A stretch of DNA of 64,000 nt from Gracilaria domingensis (taxonomy: Eukaryota > Rhodophyta > Florideophyceae > Gracilariales > Gracilariaceae), in NCBI GenBank assembly GCA_022539475.1, contig VCMS01000096.1:62001-126000 (forward strand), in the 5' to 3' direction. Every line of letters starts with the position of its first letter. The stretch's first letter is position 1. The notes below the pieces were generated by a model, which worked only from the letters and a program-made list of their open reading frames with translations, made no database searches and was not told the origin of the DNA. The translations under genes were made by a program, and so were the position numbers. Shown here piece after piece: positions 42,049-52,619 of this stretch.

Positions 42049-43833
42049 ATGTCGTCGCGGTCCGACGAGTATACCCTCCGCGAATTAGAGGCTCAGGTTC
42101 GCGTCCTGCAGAACTCCCAAGTGGGCCTCATCCGGGATATTACGGAACTCCGGCAACGGCTCGATGAAGCCGGTGTCCGGGATGTTTCGAGCGACGTCCT
42201 TGTTTTACGGTCTGATGTCAACCAGATTATGGAACACCGACAGGTGTCGGCTGCCCTGCACGAGCAGGCTTCCGCACGCATGGACCGCCTGGCTACCCGT
42301 CTGGAGACGGTCGAGCAAATCATCGTATCTGATGCTGTTGCGCCGGGAGCCCCGGTTTCTGAAGGTTCTCAGCACTCGCGCCGTTCCCGGGATCGTCCGG
42401 TAAAGAAGAAGGTCAAGGTTGAGTCTGACTCGTCTTCTTCATCCTCTTCTGATGAGGAAGGCCCTCAAAAGGGATCGTCTACCGACTCTTCGGACAGCGC
42501 GGAAGAGCGCTCTCGCTATCGTGCATCCCGTTCGCGGGCTACTGAAGCCACTTCTGGTGTTGCACGAGTCCGTACGAAAGGACGGAGACACCTTGGATTG
42601 AAGGAATTGAAGCCGACAAACTTACTGTATCGGAAGCTGCTATCGTACCGATATTATCGGCTTGACGACATGACGCCACAGAGAACCCCACGTGGGACTG
42701 GCAAGGTACGAAACCATCTCCGACAAATGGAGCTCACGCTGAAGCCCCACAAGTTCTCTGGGGAAGATCCAATTCTTGTCTTGGATTTTCTTGGCCGCTT
42801 CGTGGCGGAAGCCGATGTACTTCGGATGAGCGAGGCACAGGCCTACATTGCGCTGCCGTACTTCTTGACGGGCGTAGCCGAAGACCAGTACAACTCGGTT
42901 CGTGGGTCGACCCAAGCCTCTGAGGGAGAAGTTACGTGCTGGCCGGAAGCGGTACAATATCTCCTGCGCTCTTACGCGACAGGCAATGCGATACAAGGTG
43001 CTATACTCGCGCTGCGAGACACGAAGCAAGGAGCCGAAGAGTCGGAAACCGTTTATTCGACCCGCCTCAATAAGACTTTTCACAGATGTGGCAACGTGTT
43101 CTCCGCAGCTGAGCGGTGCACGATGTTCGTCGATGGCCTAGATCGTTCGATCAGGACACTGGTTGCCCGTTATCGGGAGAACAAACGCCGGATTACTTAC
43201 CTGGAACTCGTTCAATTTGCCCAAGCCGAAGGAGATGCAGCTCGAGCACGCGCTGGTATCAAGACGCGCACGCGCCGACTCCTTCATGTAGAAGGCCGCG
43301 ACTCTTCACTGCCTCACTCGCGAGGTTCTGTTCAAGGGGGTTATGATAACCTACACCTGTTACAGGACGATGGTTCAATGCCGAGTTCGGAATTGCCGTC
43401 GACGACGAAGCAGTCTACAGTAGACCTAGACCCCGCTCTGTACGCCGGACTTCAAGTCCCGGCATTGCCCGTGCCGCCCTCTGGCGGATATCGAATCCAA
43501 CGCCCTGGAAGGAGGGACTCGTATCCTCCTCGACAGGAGCGCCGGCCGCCCAACGCGAATCTTCTTCGTCACCTTATTTGTCATACCTGTTACAGGCCAG
43601 GGCACATCGCTCCGAATTGCTTAATGTCCATACGGGATATGGCGAAGATAGTGCCTCAGTATGAGTCGTTGACGCCCGCCGAGCGGGAAGGTGTTCCCGA
43701 CAAATCGTACCTTCGTGCAAAGGCGGAGACTCAGCCTGGAAACCAGGAAACGGTGCCATCGGATGGTGGAACTGTAACCGCCCCTGCGGAATCGCAACCT
43801 CCGCAGATTGGCGGCGAGGCTCAGAAAAACTGA
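42049..43833 (+). CDS. Gag polyprotein of the Gypsy element
   Basis: The first in-frame ATG is at 42,049; the open frame extends further 5'. An N-terminal coiled-coil region and a Ser/Asp-rich stretch (SDSSSSSSSDEEG) are followed by a retrotransposon gag domain around 42,700-43,250 and a C-terminal zinc knuckle CHTCYRPGHIAPNC near 43,580. Confidence 0.85.
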   Translation: MSSRSDEYTLRELEAQVRVLQNSQVGLIRDITELRQRLDEAGVRDVSSDVLVLRSDVNQIMEHRQVSAALHEQASARMDRLATRLETVEQIIVSDAVAPGAPVSEGSQHSRRSRDRPVKKKVKVESDSSSSSSSDEEGPQKGSSTDSSDSAEERSRYRASRSRATEATSGVARVRTKGRRHLGLKELKPTNLLYRKLLSYRYYRLDDMTPQRTPRGTGKVRNHLRQMELTLKPHKFSGEDPILVLDFLGRFVAEADVLRMSEAQAYIALPYFLTGVAEDQYNSVRGSTQASEGEVTCWPEAVQYLLRSYATGNAIQGAILALRDTKQGAEESETVYSTRLNKTFHRCGNVFSAAERCTMFVDGLDRSIRTLVARYRENKRRITYLELVQFAQAEGDAARARAGIKTRTRRLLHVEGRDSSLPHSRGSVQGGYDNLHLLQDDGSMPSSELPSTTKQSTVDLDPALYAGLQVPALPVPPSGGYRIQRPGRRDSYPPRQERRPPNANLLRHLICHTCYRPGHIAPNCLMSIRDMAKIVPQYESLTPAEREGVPDKSYLRAKAETQPGNQETVPSDGGTVTAPAESQPPQIGGEAQKN

Positions 43834-43934
43834 ACAAGGGAGCCTCCAGCAATGGAGAGGCGCTCCCAGCGACGGGGTTTAGTGCGCCTGAGGCTGAGAA
43901 GCCTCGCTCCCCGGTCACAATCCTTTCGAGGAAA

Positions 43935-46900
43935 ATGGCCACTACAGACGTGGACTCTGAGCACCTTGGTGTCTTGCGTCACCCGTGGATACGGTCTAAG
44001 AACAGCCGGTTCCCGGATAGAGTCCTGGTCATGGCGAAACGTAACTACAAAGTTTACCCCGACCTAGGTGTTTCCGCCCAGTACATGGTTCGGCAGTTGT
44101 CCGTGCTCGATACAGGAGCTGGGACAAATTTCTTGGTTGAATCGATGATTCCGCCGCACTTGCGGTCTCGCGTTCGTGCGGCACCGCAGATTGATATATC
44201 AGATGCAAACAATCGGCCACTTTCGACTGTGGGAGTAATAGACCTGCTCGTCAGGCTTGGCCGCTACGTGGCGAAGCTCGATTTCTTGGTCTGCAAGCAG
44301 TTCGCTGCGCCGGTGATACTCGGATGCGACTTCTGTGACCGCTTCGTCGATTCAATTCGACGGCGGAAGCGAGCCATCGAAATGGAAGATGGGACTACTG
44401 TACCGATCGTTCGGCGTCCCCTTCGCAGGGCTTTGAAGAGGCAAGTCCCTTTGCCTGCTGCGCAGGAGCCTACAGCCGATGAACGGAAGTCTACAAAGCT
44501 CCGAGTAGCTCGGTCTATTTCCATCCCGCCTGAATCACAGGTCTGGGTTACTGTGACGTCTCCACAATGTGGCTTACAAATGGTACAACCGTTGCCTGCC
44601 TTACAGGAGAAGCATCAGCTTGCCCTCGCTAATGGGATCGTTTTTGTTGAGCCCGAGAAGCCTTTTCAGGTGTTGGTCGCAAACTTCACCCGACAGACAC
44701 CGTGATGCTCCGATGGACGCGAATTCGCCCTTTCCTCAACGGCTGGTTAGGAGGCAAATTATTGGTTCATTGCTCCCGCACCCTGCGGCTATAGTGCCTA
44801 CTCAGGTTTCTATTCCCGAAGTTCTCGGAATCCTCGAAGCTGAGGAGGGGGAGGCGGAACGGAACAATTCCCAGCCGAATACTGGACCGAACAGCTCGTC
44901 GGGAGATGCTACGCCGACTTCGTCGGATGCGAATAACCGCAGTTTATCGAAGGAAGCGATGCCGACCTCGTCGGGCAGTAATGATAAGGACCTGAGTGCT
45001 GCTGACACGAAGGATAAGGCAGTACAGGAGCTTGAGTCTCTGGACTTCAGTCATGTCCCAGAGACTCACCGCGATAAATTGCGGCATATGCTCAAAGAGT
45101 TCACGCCCATGTGGGATGGTTCCCTCGGGAAGATTGGTATTACCGAACATCGGATTGATTTGCTACCGAATACTCGACCCATTTCACAGCACCCTTACAG
45201 GGCAGGACCGACAGCTCGGGAAGAGGAGAAGGCTCAGGTAGAGAAGATGCTCCGCGCTGGAGTTATCGAGCCGGCTCAGTCACCATGGGCATCGCCGGTG
45301 GTGCTCGCGCCCAAAGCTGATGGGTCTTGGCGATTTTGCATCGACTACCGCAAGTTGAACGCGGCTACGGTCAAGGATGTGTATCCTATCCCACGAATGG
45401 ATGAATGCATCGATTCATGGGGCGACGCGAAAGTGTTCACAACCCTAGACGTGAATTGGGGCTATTGGCAAGTTTCCGTGAGGGCTGAGGATCGTGACAA
45501 GACAGCTTTCGTTTGTCATGAAGGATTGTACCGATTCAATCGGATGCCCTTTGGGTTATCGAACGCGCCAGCCACATTTCAACGTGCTGTGGACATTTTC
45601 CTTGCCCGTTTCAAGTGGAATACTTGCCTGGTTTACCTGGATGACATCATTGTCTATTCCAGCAACCTGGACGAGCACCTGACCCACGTACGGGATGTGA
45701 TGCGAATCCTACGCGAGGCAGGCACTACACTTAAGCTGAAGAAGTGCGAGTTCTTTACCGAAACCGTGAGGTATCTCGGCCATGTCATCCGTCCTGGACG
45801 GGTATCTATTGACGAAGCACGTGTGAAGTGTCTCAAAGAGGCCAAGCATCGGCGGAGGCAAACTGAACTCCGATCATTTCTCGGCTTGTGCAATGTGTAT
45901 CGCCGCTTCATTCCGAACTTTGCGGATATCGCGGCACTTCTAAACGAGCTTCTTCGCAAGGGACAGCCAGTCAACCTGAAAACGTTCGACGACTGCACGT
46001 CTGCGGCTTTTTAGTCGCTTGTTGACGCGGTGACATCGCCACCGGTCCTATCCCTACCCAGGGCTGGTTTGCCGTACGCCATCGATACGGACGCGAGCAA
46101 CTATCAAGTTGGCTGCGCACTGTTCCAGACCACCTAAGATGGCGAGCGATTGCCAATTGGGTATTGGTCAAGAAGCCTCAACTTTCACGAGAGGAATTAC
46201 TCGGTATCCGAGAAGGAGTGTTTGGCAGTAGTCTGGGCGCTACAGACACTCCGCTTCTACCTAATGGGGACTCGCTTCATTGTTCATACCGATCATTCGG
46301 CCTTGCGCTGGCTGCTCTCTCTGGCAGAGCCATCTGGCCGCTTGATGCGGTGGAGGCTGCGCTTAGCCGAATTCGACTTTGAGATTTGGTACAAGAAGGG
46401 ACTCCTGAATACAAAGGCTGATGCACTGTCCCGCTTGGAAACAGCGGCCGAAGCTGAGCCAGTCGATGATCTGGATATACCGTGCTTTCTCGCTGAAGAC
46501 GGCACGAGCGATGCCGATGATGAATCGGAAGGTTGGGACCTTTATGATGCCGTCCTAGCGTTCTCAGACGCAGCACCCGCACCCGGCTCTTTCGTACCGA
46601 TTACGCCGGAAGAGCTCATCCGGGAGCAGCACACCGACCGCTTTTGTGCGGGGATTCGTAGCCGTCTGAACGGCGGAGCACGACTGCTTTCCGTCGAGAA
46701 CGACCAGGGATTCCTCATCCGAGCTGTCGGGCGCAGGCCACAGATTGTGGTTCCTCACTCACTTCAGTCACGAGTACTGCATCCGTCGCACTATGCGAAG
46801 CTCTCAGCCCACCCTGGTGGCAGGAAGTTGTACTACACCTTGAGGAAGGACTTCTACTGGCCAGCGATGGCTCTTGATGCGTATGCCACTGTTCGTGGAT

Positions 46901-47800
46901 GTTCTGATTGCGCGAAGAACCGCGTCGAACTGCGGAAGTATTCCAAGAAGTTGGTACTCTTCCCTGCTCGGGCTCTACTGGAGGTCATGGCTATTGACTT
47001 GCTCGGTGAGTTTATTCGCACCCGTCAGGGAAACCGGTTTCTTCTGGTGATCACCGACCGCTTTTCTAAGCTGGTACGGACTGTGCCTTTGAAGAAGGTT
47101 ACCGCCAGTGCGGTTGCCCAAGTTTTCGTCACACACTGGGTTTTTGTCTATGGACCGCCGATTGATTTGTTATCGGATAATGGACCGCAGTTCGCGGCTA
47201 AGTTCTTTCAAGACGTCTGCCGCATCTTGCGGATCCAAAACTGGTTCAAGACAACATATCATCCCCAGCGTAATGGGCAGGTCGAACGCTTTAACCGCAC
47301 AATGCTCAATGCATTACGGACATTCGTTGCCGAGCATCCGTCGGAATGAGATCAGTACACCGATGCGGTGACGTATGCTTACAATACGCAGGTCCATCGT
47401 ACTACTCAGATCTCGCCGTTCGAGCTTGTGCTATCACGCGGTCCTCCGTCGGTGGTCATCGAGCCACAGCCAGTACTGGAAAAGTTCCCCTCGCCCCGCC
47501 TCCATAGGGACGCGTGGAAGGGATGGCTCACGAAGATTATTCCTACGGTTAGGCAGAATATCGCTAAGGCACAAGCCGCCTACAAGCGGAATTTCGACGC
47601 AAGAGCGCGCAGACATGCCCCTCAGATTAAGGAAGGTAGCTATGCCTTCATACGGAAGGAATACTACAATCTCGAGAAGGAGAAGCGCCACAAGCTTTCT
47701 GCTATCACGGATGGTCCCTCCCGGGTCATTTCAGTCACCGACACTACGGTTGTCCTTGACATCAAGGGAGAGCACGAGCGTTTTTCGCGGGATCGCGTAA
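43935..47800 (+). CDS. Pol region of the Gypsy element
   Basis: Protease with LDTGAGTNF (about 44,105); reverse transcriptase with SPWASPVVLAPK, FCIDYRKLN, MPFGLSNAPATF and YLDDIIVY (45,280-45,660); RNase H with FIVHTDHSALRWLLSL (46,275); integrase with an HHCC finger ending CSDCAKN (46,900) and the DDE core (AIDLLGEF, LLSDNGPQF, HPQRNGQVERFNR). It is spread over several open blocks and carries some breaks. Confidence 0.88.
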
Positions 47801-49389
47801 CGGCTGCACCAACGCCTGCTTCTCAGGAAACGCAACCGGAAACGCCGGACACCGCTACGCCTACTGCAGAACCAGCCGCTGAAGCGGAAGCGCGCACTTC
47901 ACTGTCAGTATTGCCGCATCCCAACCGCGGACTTGCTGATTTGCCGGCTGAGCCGGAGCCTCACCAGTCAGTCTCTGCTGCCGCTCACGTACGCACGCGG
48001 ATACTGGCCTCTCCGGGGATATTTACCACCGCTCCCGACGCTCCAACTGAGGAGGGGGAGCAGGAGGCAAATCGCTCGCTGTCGTTGTCGCCGTCGTCGA
48101 CGGAATCGCCGTTGCAGGCCTCAATGTCGCACTCAAGTCGTGGTGAACGCGCGGGGACGACCGCCGCACTGCCGAACAATCGGAAAGACGCGAGTAACCC
48201 GCAGTTATCGCAGAAGCCTGAGGAGGAACGCACCACTTCGGTGGAGCAAAAAGCCGGAAACCCGGAAGAGCACCAGAGTGTAGCTGCTGCAGAAGTAGCC
48301 GCGTTGCCCGCGGATGGTACTGTACTGCCGTCACAGACGGAAGGACAGGAGCCTGCCCCAGATGTGCAGCGTGAGACCGGTACGCCGGAAAAGAGTGTGG
48401 TAAACACCGCAGCAGCCGCGCCGAATGCGGAGAATACACCCGTGCCGCAGTCGGAGCCCGCGAGCGGGAACGCAAATGCATCAAGGAAAGCCGGAAGTCC
48501 GGAAGAAAAGTTAGTCAAAAGAGACCGTGCTGTTACGGCAGACCCGACTTCGGGAGATCTCAGTGAAGCATCGAGTGATGAAGCCGTTGAAAACACGGAG
48601 GAAACCGCCGATATGGCCAGCCGATACGCCACAGTAGGTCGAAAGCAGCACAACACTTCACACGCGCGCGCATTGCGCCAAGTGTCTGGCTTCGCCGGCG
48701 ATCCGCCTCCAGTGGAGGACAACAGCACAGGAGCCGGGCACGTGCCTGCTGTAAGGCTTGCCGCCGCCGAAAACGGAAATTCCGAATTCGAATCGGCAGC
48801 GCACAGCCGTGTAACGGCGCAGGCCCCATCACCAGCAGTGAGTGGCGAAACGCCGCCACGGCGCGCACACCAGCACCACTCGCTGGCGCACCGCAAGGCG
48901 GACCGTTCACCCTCACGACGGGAGATCCCGCCGGAACGCCGGAAGCTCGCTGTTCGAGAAGACCAAAGTAATGTCACAGCCCGACAACACGGGGTGGAAA
49001 GCCAGAAATCTGGAAGCCTGAACGTCAGGAACACACAATCTTCACCAGGACCACCTGGCGTGCAGAATGCACTGCCGTTAGGACGGAAGCCGTTTACTAC
49101 CGACGCCCACGACGGGAAAGCAATCAACGACACCTCAGAAGAGGGCACAATAACCAAACCGCCCACTGAGCGGCGTGTCCTCGACAGGGAGTACGTTATG
49201 GACCGTCTAATTAGTCACGGCTACGCCTCTGATGGAGAGCTATTGTATCGAGTCCGTTGGTACGGCTGTCCTTCTTCAAAGGATACACATGAGCCTATCG
49301 AGCATCTTATTCGCTCTAAGGTCCTACAGTACCACCGTCGCACACGGACACCGATACCGGCTACGCTGGAAAGAGCCCAAGTGGGTTGA
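47800..49389 (+). CDS. Gypsy integrase tail with Pro/Ala/Glu-rich linker and chromodomain
   Basis: After the integrase C-terminal domain comes a long low-complexity region of about 450 residues, then a chromodomain-like end (about 49,180-49,345: YVMDRLISHG, LLYRVRWYG, EPIEHLI). Chromodomains of chromoviruses direct insertion to particular chromatin. The linker is unusually long. Confidence 0.75.
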   Translation, partial: TAAPTPASQETQPETPDTATPTAEPAAEAEARTSLSVLPHPNRGLADLPAEPEPHQSVSAAAHVRTRILASPGIFTTAPDAPTEEGEQEANRSLSLSPSSTESPLQASMSHSSRGERAGTTAALPNNRKDASNPQLSQKPEEERTTSVEQKAGNPEEHQSVAAAEVAALPADGTVLPSQTEGQEPAPDVQRETGTPEKSVVNTAAAAPNAENTPVPQSEPASGNANASRKAGSPEEKLVKRDRAVTADPTSGDLSEASSDEAVENTEETADMASRYATVGRKQHNTSHARALRQVSGFAGDPPPVEDNSTGAGHVPAVRLAAAENGNSEFESAAHSRVTAQAPSPAVSGETPPRRAHQHHSLAHRKADRSPSRREIPPERRKLAVREDQSNVTARQHGVESQKSGSLNVRNTQSSPGPPGVQNALPLGRKPFTTDAHDGKAINDTSEEGTITKPPTERRVLDREYVMDRLISHGYASDGELLYRVRWYGCPSSKDTHEPIEHLIRSKVLQYHRRTRTPIPATLERAQVG

Positions 49390-49906
49390 CCACCCACAAC
49401 TAGTGAGTTATGCCGTCTCGGACGGAATATGCCGCTTCACGCGGACGCAATCGCATCATGCAAAATGTGCCGCTTCCCGCTGATGCAACGATGTTGATAC
49501 TAACAAGCCGCCCTAGGCGGACGCTACTGAAAAGCAGCAACATGCCGCTCTATGCGGACAGTCTCTGTCTGAACAGACAAGCCGCGAATCGCGGAAGCCA
49601 CTTACAGTGGAGAAGAAGTTGAAGAAGAAAGGAGCCTAAGAAGAAGGAGAAGAAGCCAGGACACTAGAAGGAAGACCAAGAAGTTTTATCGGTACAGCCG
49701 CTTCTGCGGAAAGTTACCCCTCTCTCGTGGGCCATTCGCAACAGCCTCGAACGAGGTATTGCCCACTGAGAAGGGGGAGAACAAGGCGAAGAGTTTGAGC
49801 CAAGCCAGCAAGGCTGGAGAAGTATACCTCTAGCTATTGAGTCGCCCCTCATCATGGGAGTCTATCGCGGACTACCGCAGCCCGTCAGGGATCGCGAGCC
49901 GGGGAG

Positions 49907-50539
49907 TTACGCGCCGGACGGCCCAGCACCTTGGGTGCCCCCACTACCGGGAGCCCCGGAGAAGCGCTGTGCCGCTATCGCTTGCAACTCCGACTCGTCG
50001 GTCACCGTATCGGGAACGGCCACTCCCACGCCTCGGAGGAAGTCGCGAATGACCACCGCTCGCGGAGGGAGAGAGGAACTGCGGCCCCCGGCGGATGCTA
50101 CGTCCTGAGCCCACGGGCCGGCCGGATCGGAAGCCGCTACAGCGGGTGGGACAACAACCACGACTTCGTCGTCGTCGCCCATAGCTCCGGGCTCCGGTAC
50201 CACCTCCAAGCCCACTGGGCTCCCCTCATCCATGGGGCTTCCTCCCTCAGTAGGGTCATCACCGTCGTCATCGACGTATACGAACCCACGCGGATGCCCT
50301 TCCGGGATATGGCGCTCCTCTCGGCAGCGACCAGCCGCCTCAGCGGGACCAATTACCTCCCAAATCCATGGGTCGAAGTATACGAAGTCGCCGGCATTGA
50401 CGTTCCGTCCGGGAGAACGGTCCGATTGCCAACGAACCCCGTCGGAAACCTGACTAGCAGGCACCTCATTCCAGTCAATCTGGTCAATGACGTCCACCAA
50501 CGCGGTGGCCTCGCGCGCATTGCGGACTGAGCCGAGCAC
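49907..50539 (-). CDS. Antisense frame in the Gypsy element, block 2
   Basis: 210 codons on the strand opposite gag-pol, rich in Asp, Val and Gly (VDDDGDDPTEGG, DDDEVVVVVPP). No domain recognised. It lies just downstream of the next antisense block in the minus direction, and both lie in the space between the chromodomain and the 3' LTR. Confidence 0.5.
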   Translation of the reverse strand: MLGSVRNAREATALVDVIDQIDWNEVPASQVSDGVRWQSDRSPGRNVNAGDFVYFDPWIWEVIGPAEAAGRCREERHIPEGHPRGFVYVDDDGDDPTEGGSPMDEGSPVGLEVVPEPGAMGDDDEVVVVVPPAVAASDPAGPWAQDVASAGGRSSSLPPRAVVIRDFLRGVGVAVPDTVTDESELQAIAAQRFSGAPGSGGTQGAGPSGA

Positions 50540-50575
50540 CTCGGAGAGATCTAGGGCTCGGATCGCTTGCCGGAT

Positions 50576-51712
50576 TCACTCCGGGATGAACCCAACTCGG
50601 TACGAATCATATGCCTCGATGAGGAGGAAAGCCGCAACGCGGACGGTCCATTCTGTTGCCAGGATGCTCCGCAGGCCGCGAGGCGGATCGTTCATGAAGT
50701 ACGAGCCTATGTAAGTTAGGCAGGGCGGTAGTTCTACGTGACACCCTCGTGGGACTTCGACCGCAGGCCAGAATGACGGCAGCGGCAGGTATCGCCCAGT
50801 ATAGGAGTGACGCGCAATGCGTTCCACTTCCGTGCACTGGTACGGCACCAGTACCCCGAAGCGGGAATGCCATTTCCTCTCGAATCGGAGGCCTTCATGA
50901 AATTGAGACCGTTTAGGACGGCGATGGAACCGGAACTCGGCGCGAAGGATCGGCCGTGCCCACAGGATCAACTCCTGCTGCGGCTGAACGGTGTCCGAAT
51001 ATCGGTCAATTTCGTCCAACGCGTTGGCTAGATGTTCGCCGTAGCCGACCTCGCCGAAAGTTCGGTAACGTGCCACGTCGTACTGGTACTGTGCCGCCAC
51101 CGAATGTTCGTTCGGAGCTCGGAAATGTGGCGCGTACCCAATGCGGGCCATCTCATTGCGAGCGAATTGTCTCGTCACGTTTCGAGCTACAAACAGGCAG
51201 CTCGGTATAACCGCAACGCGGGCGATCCAGTCCCATGAACGGGTAACGTCAGCAGGAAGCCCACCAGGGAGTTGACCGCCGACAGCGTACGAGTCGACGA
51301 GCTCGGTATCCCGAATGGCTTCGGCGTCAAACCAGGGAGCCTGGGCGAAAAGGAAACTGTGCCAATGCGTATCCCGGATGCGTAACACGCCTGCGGTAAG
51401 CAACCCACCCAGCGTAGCTGGCATCTCGGCGTTGAACCAATCCCATACGGGCGCGGGACCAGCCTGAGCTGGAGCGTGATCCTGTCCGGAAGAACCCGGT
51501 TGAGAGGCAGCCGCCGACTGCGGAAGAGGTACAGACCGGAACGGCGGGTTGCACACTTGCATACGTGCCGTCGAGGACGGAGGGCCGTTCGGTGCGTTGG
51601 ACATTGCGGGAGGGCTTGTAATGGCGAAGTTCGCTACTGACACCGGAGGTGTTGGTGGCTCCGAACAGTTCTCGGCAGACCCGTCTTGGGAGACTTCCTT
51701 ATATACCTCCAT
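50576..51712 (-). CDS. Antisense frame in the Gypsy element, block 1
   Basis: 378 codons from an ATG, opposite to gag-pol and facing away from the 3' LTR. After a Pro/Ser-rich N-terminus (1-90) it has globular-looking sequence rich in Trp, Tyr and His (VWDWFNAEMP, HSFLFAQAPWFDAE, RSWDWIARVAVIPSCLF). No known family recognised. Antisense genes at this place are known in some large plant Gypsy elements; whether this is related is open. Confidence 0.55.
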   Translation of the reverse strand: MEVYKEVSQDGSAENCSEPPTPPVSVANFAITSPPAMSNAPNGPPSSTARMQVCNPPFRSVPLPQSAAASQPGSSGQDHAPAQAGPAPVWDWFNAEMPATLGGLLTAGVLRIRDTHWHSFLFAQAPWFDAEAIRDTELVDSYAVGGQLPGGLPADVTRSWDWIARVAVIPSCLFVARNVTRQFARNEMARIGYAPHFRAPNEHSVAAQYQYDVARYRTFGEVGYGEHLANALDEIDRYSDTVQPQQELILWARPILRAEFRFHRRPKRSQFHEGLRFERKWHSRFGVLVPYQCTEVERIARHSYTGRYLPLPSFWPAVEVPRGCHVELPPCLTYIGSYFMNDPPRGLRSILATEWTVRVAAFLLIEAYDSYRVGFIPE

Positions 51713-51765
51713 CGCGAGGCGTATCGAGCCGACGGAATCGGTGTCTCAGCCTGAGAAGGGGAAGG

Positions 51766-52619
51766 TGTAGAGCAAAACGCCCTTTGTTGGGATGCACCAA
51801 GGTGTTTTTCATAAGTTGTTGATCCGTTACCGGCTTCGACACCTCAGGTTATGAGAGGCCACTGGGGTAGTGGCCCTATTTTGGGGTATGCCTAGGAAGG
51901 GTAGTATTTCTGCACACGTGTGTTAAGTTGGCCCGATAGCGGGTGCGCCGTGGCAAGCCTGCCACGGGGGCACACCTGTAGTGTATTGGCCGGTATCGCC
52001 GGATAGTTAGATATTTCAATTGATATTTTCAAGTGCCGTATATAAGTGGCGGCACTTGCCGCCACTGTACGGGAAATAAACCTCAAGGAGGCTTCTGGCT
52101 CTGACTTTCTTGCCGCTTGTGAACGGTCTACGTCCCTAATCGGGCAAGCCGCCACAATTCCGGGCTAGTCATCTGACCTCTAGCACTGAGGAGTCCTAGA
52201 CCGTCGTTACGACATCTTTTGTTGTTTCTTTGTTATTACTTCCGTCATACGGCTCTCGTTTCTCTTCCCTGTTATACTGGTTTTTGCCCACTACTCTCGG
52301 GACTTATTCTCGTTTATCACGAGTCAGTGCTCCCCAGTGCGGCTCGTTTGTTGATTCCCTGTCACTCTCTACCGTTCGGCTCGATATCTCCACTGGCTCT
52401 GGCTTGCCGGGACAACCGGATACGTACGCCAATTCTTCCCCTACACTTTTGACTGCACGTCCAGATCGGGGCTACCCGGACTTACACCCGGCATCGCGCT
52501 GGCCCTATCAGAGGGTTCTACTGCTGCATCTACTCCTATAAAGAGCAGGTTTCGAACACCCTGTAGGTGCGCTTTCTGCGACGCGGCTCTTGTTTGCCCA
52601 CTCGTAGGATTGCACCACA
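51766..52619 (+). repeat. 3' LTR of the Gypsy element
   Basis: 854 bp copy of 40,806-41,659, preceded by the polypurine tract. Confidence 0.9.

Larger units (their letters stand above)
40806..52619 (+). mobile_element. Ty3/Gypsy chromodomain retrotransposon, nearly whole
   Basis: 11.8 kb with LTRs of equal length (854 bp) at 40,806-41,659 and 51,766-52,619; both begin TGTAGA-CAAAACGCCC and end GCACCACA. A polypurine tract (gagaaggggaagg) abuts the 3' LTR. Order of parts: gag with a CCHC knuckle, protease, reverse transcriptase, RNase H, integrase, chromodomain. That is the chromovirus-like Gypsy order. It carries a few breaks. By eye the LTRs differ at roughly 35 sites (about 4%), so insertion is fairly recent compared with the host Copia. 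No clean target duplication: actac precedes the 5' LTR and an actac lies six bases past the 3' LTR. Two antisense frames lie between the chromodomain and the 3' LTR. Confidence 0.92.

Noticed and set aside
47985-49166. 393-codon antisense frame over the Gypsy linker
   Set aside because: Low-complexity Ser/Ala/Cys-rich mirror of the sense linker; unlike 50,576-51,712 it lies over a coding region.
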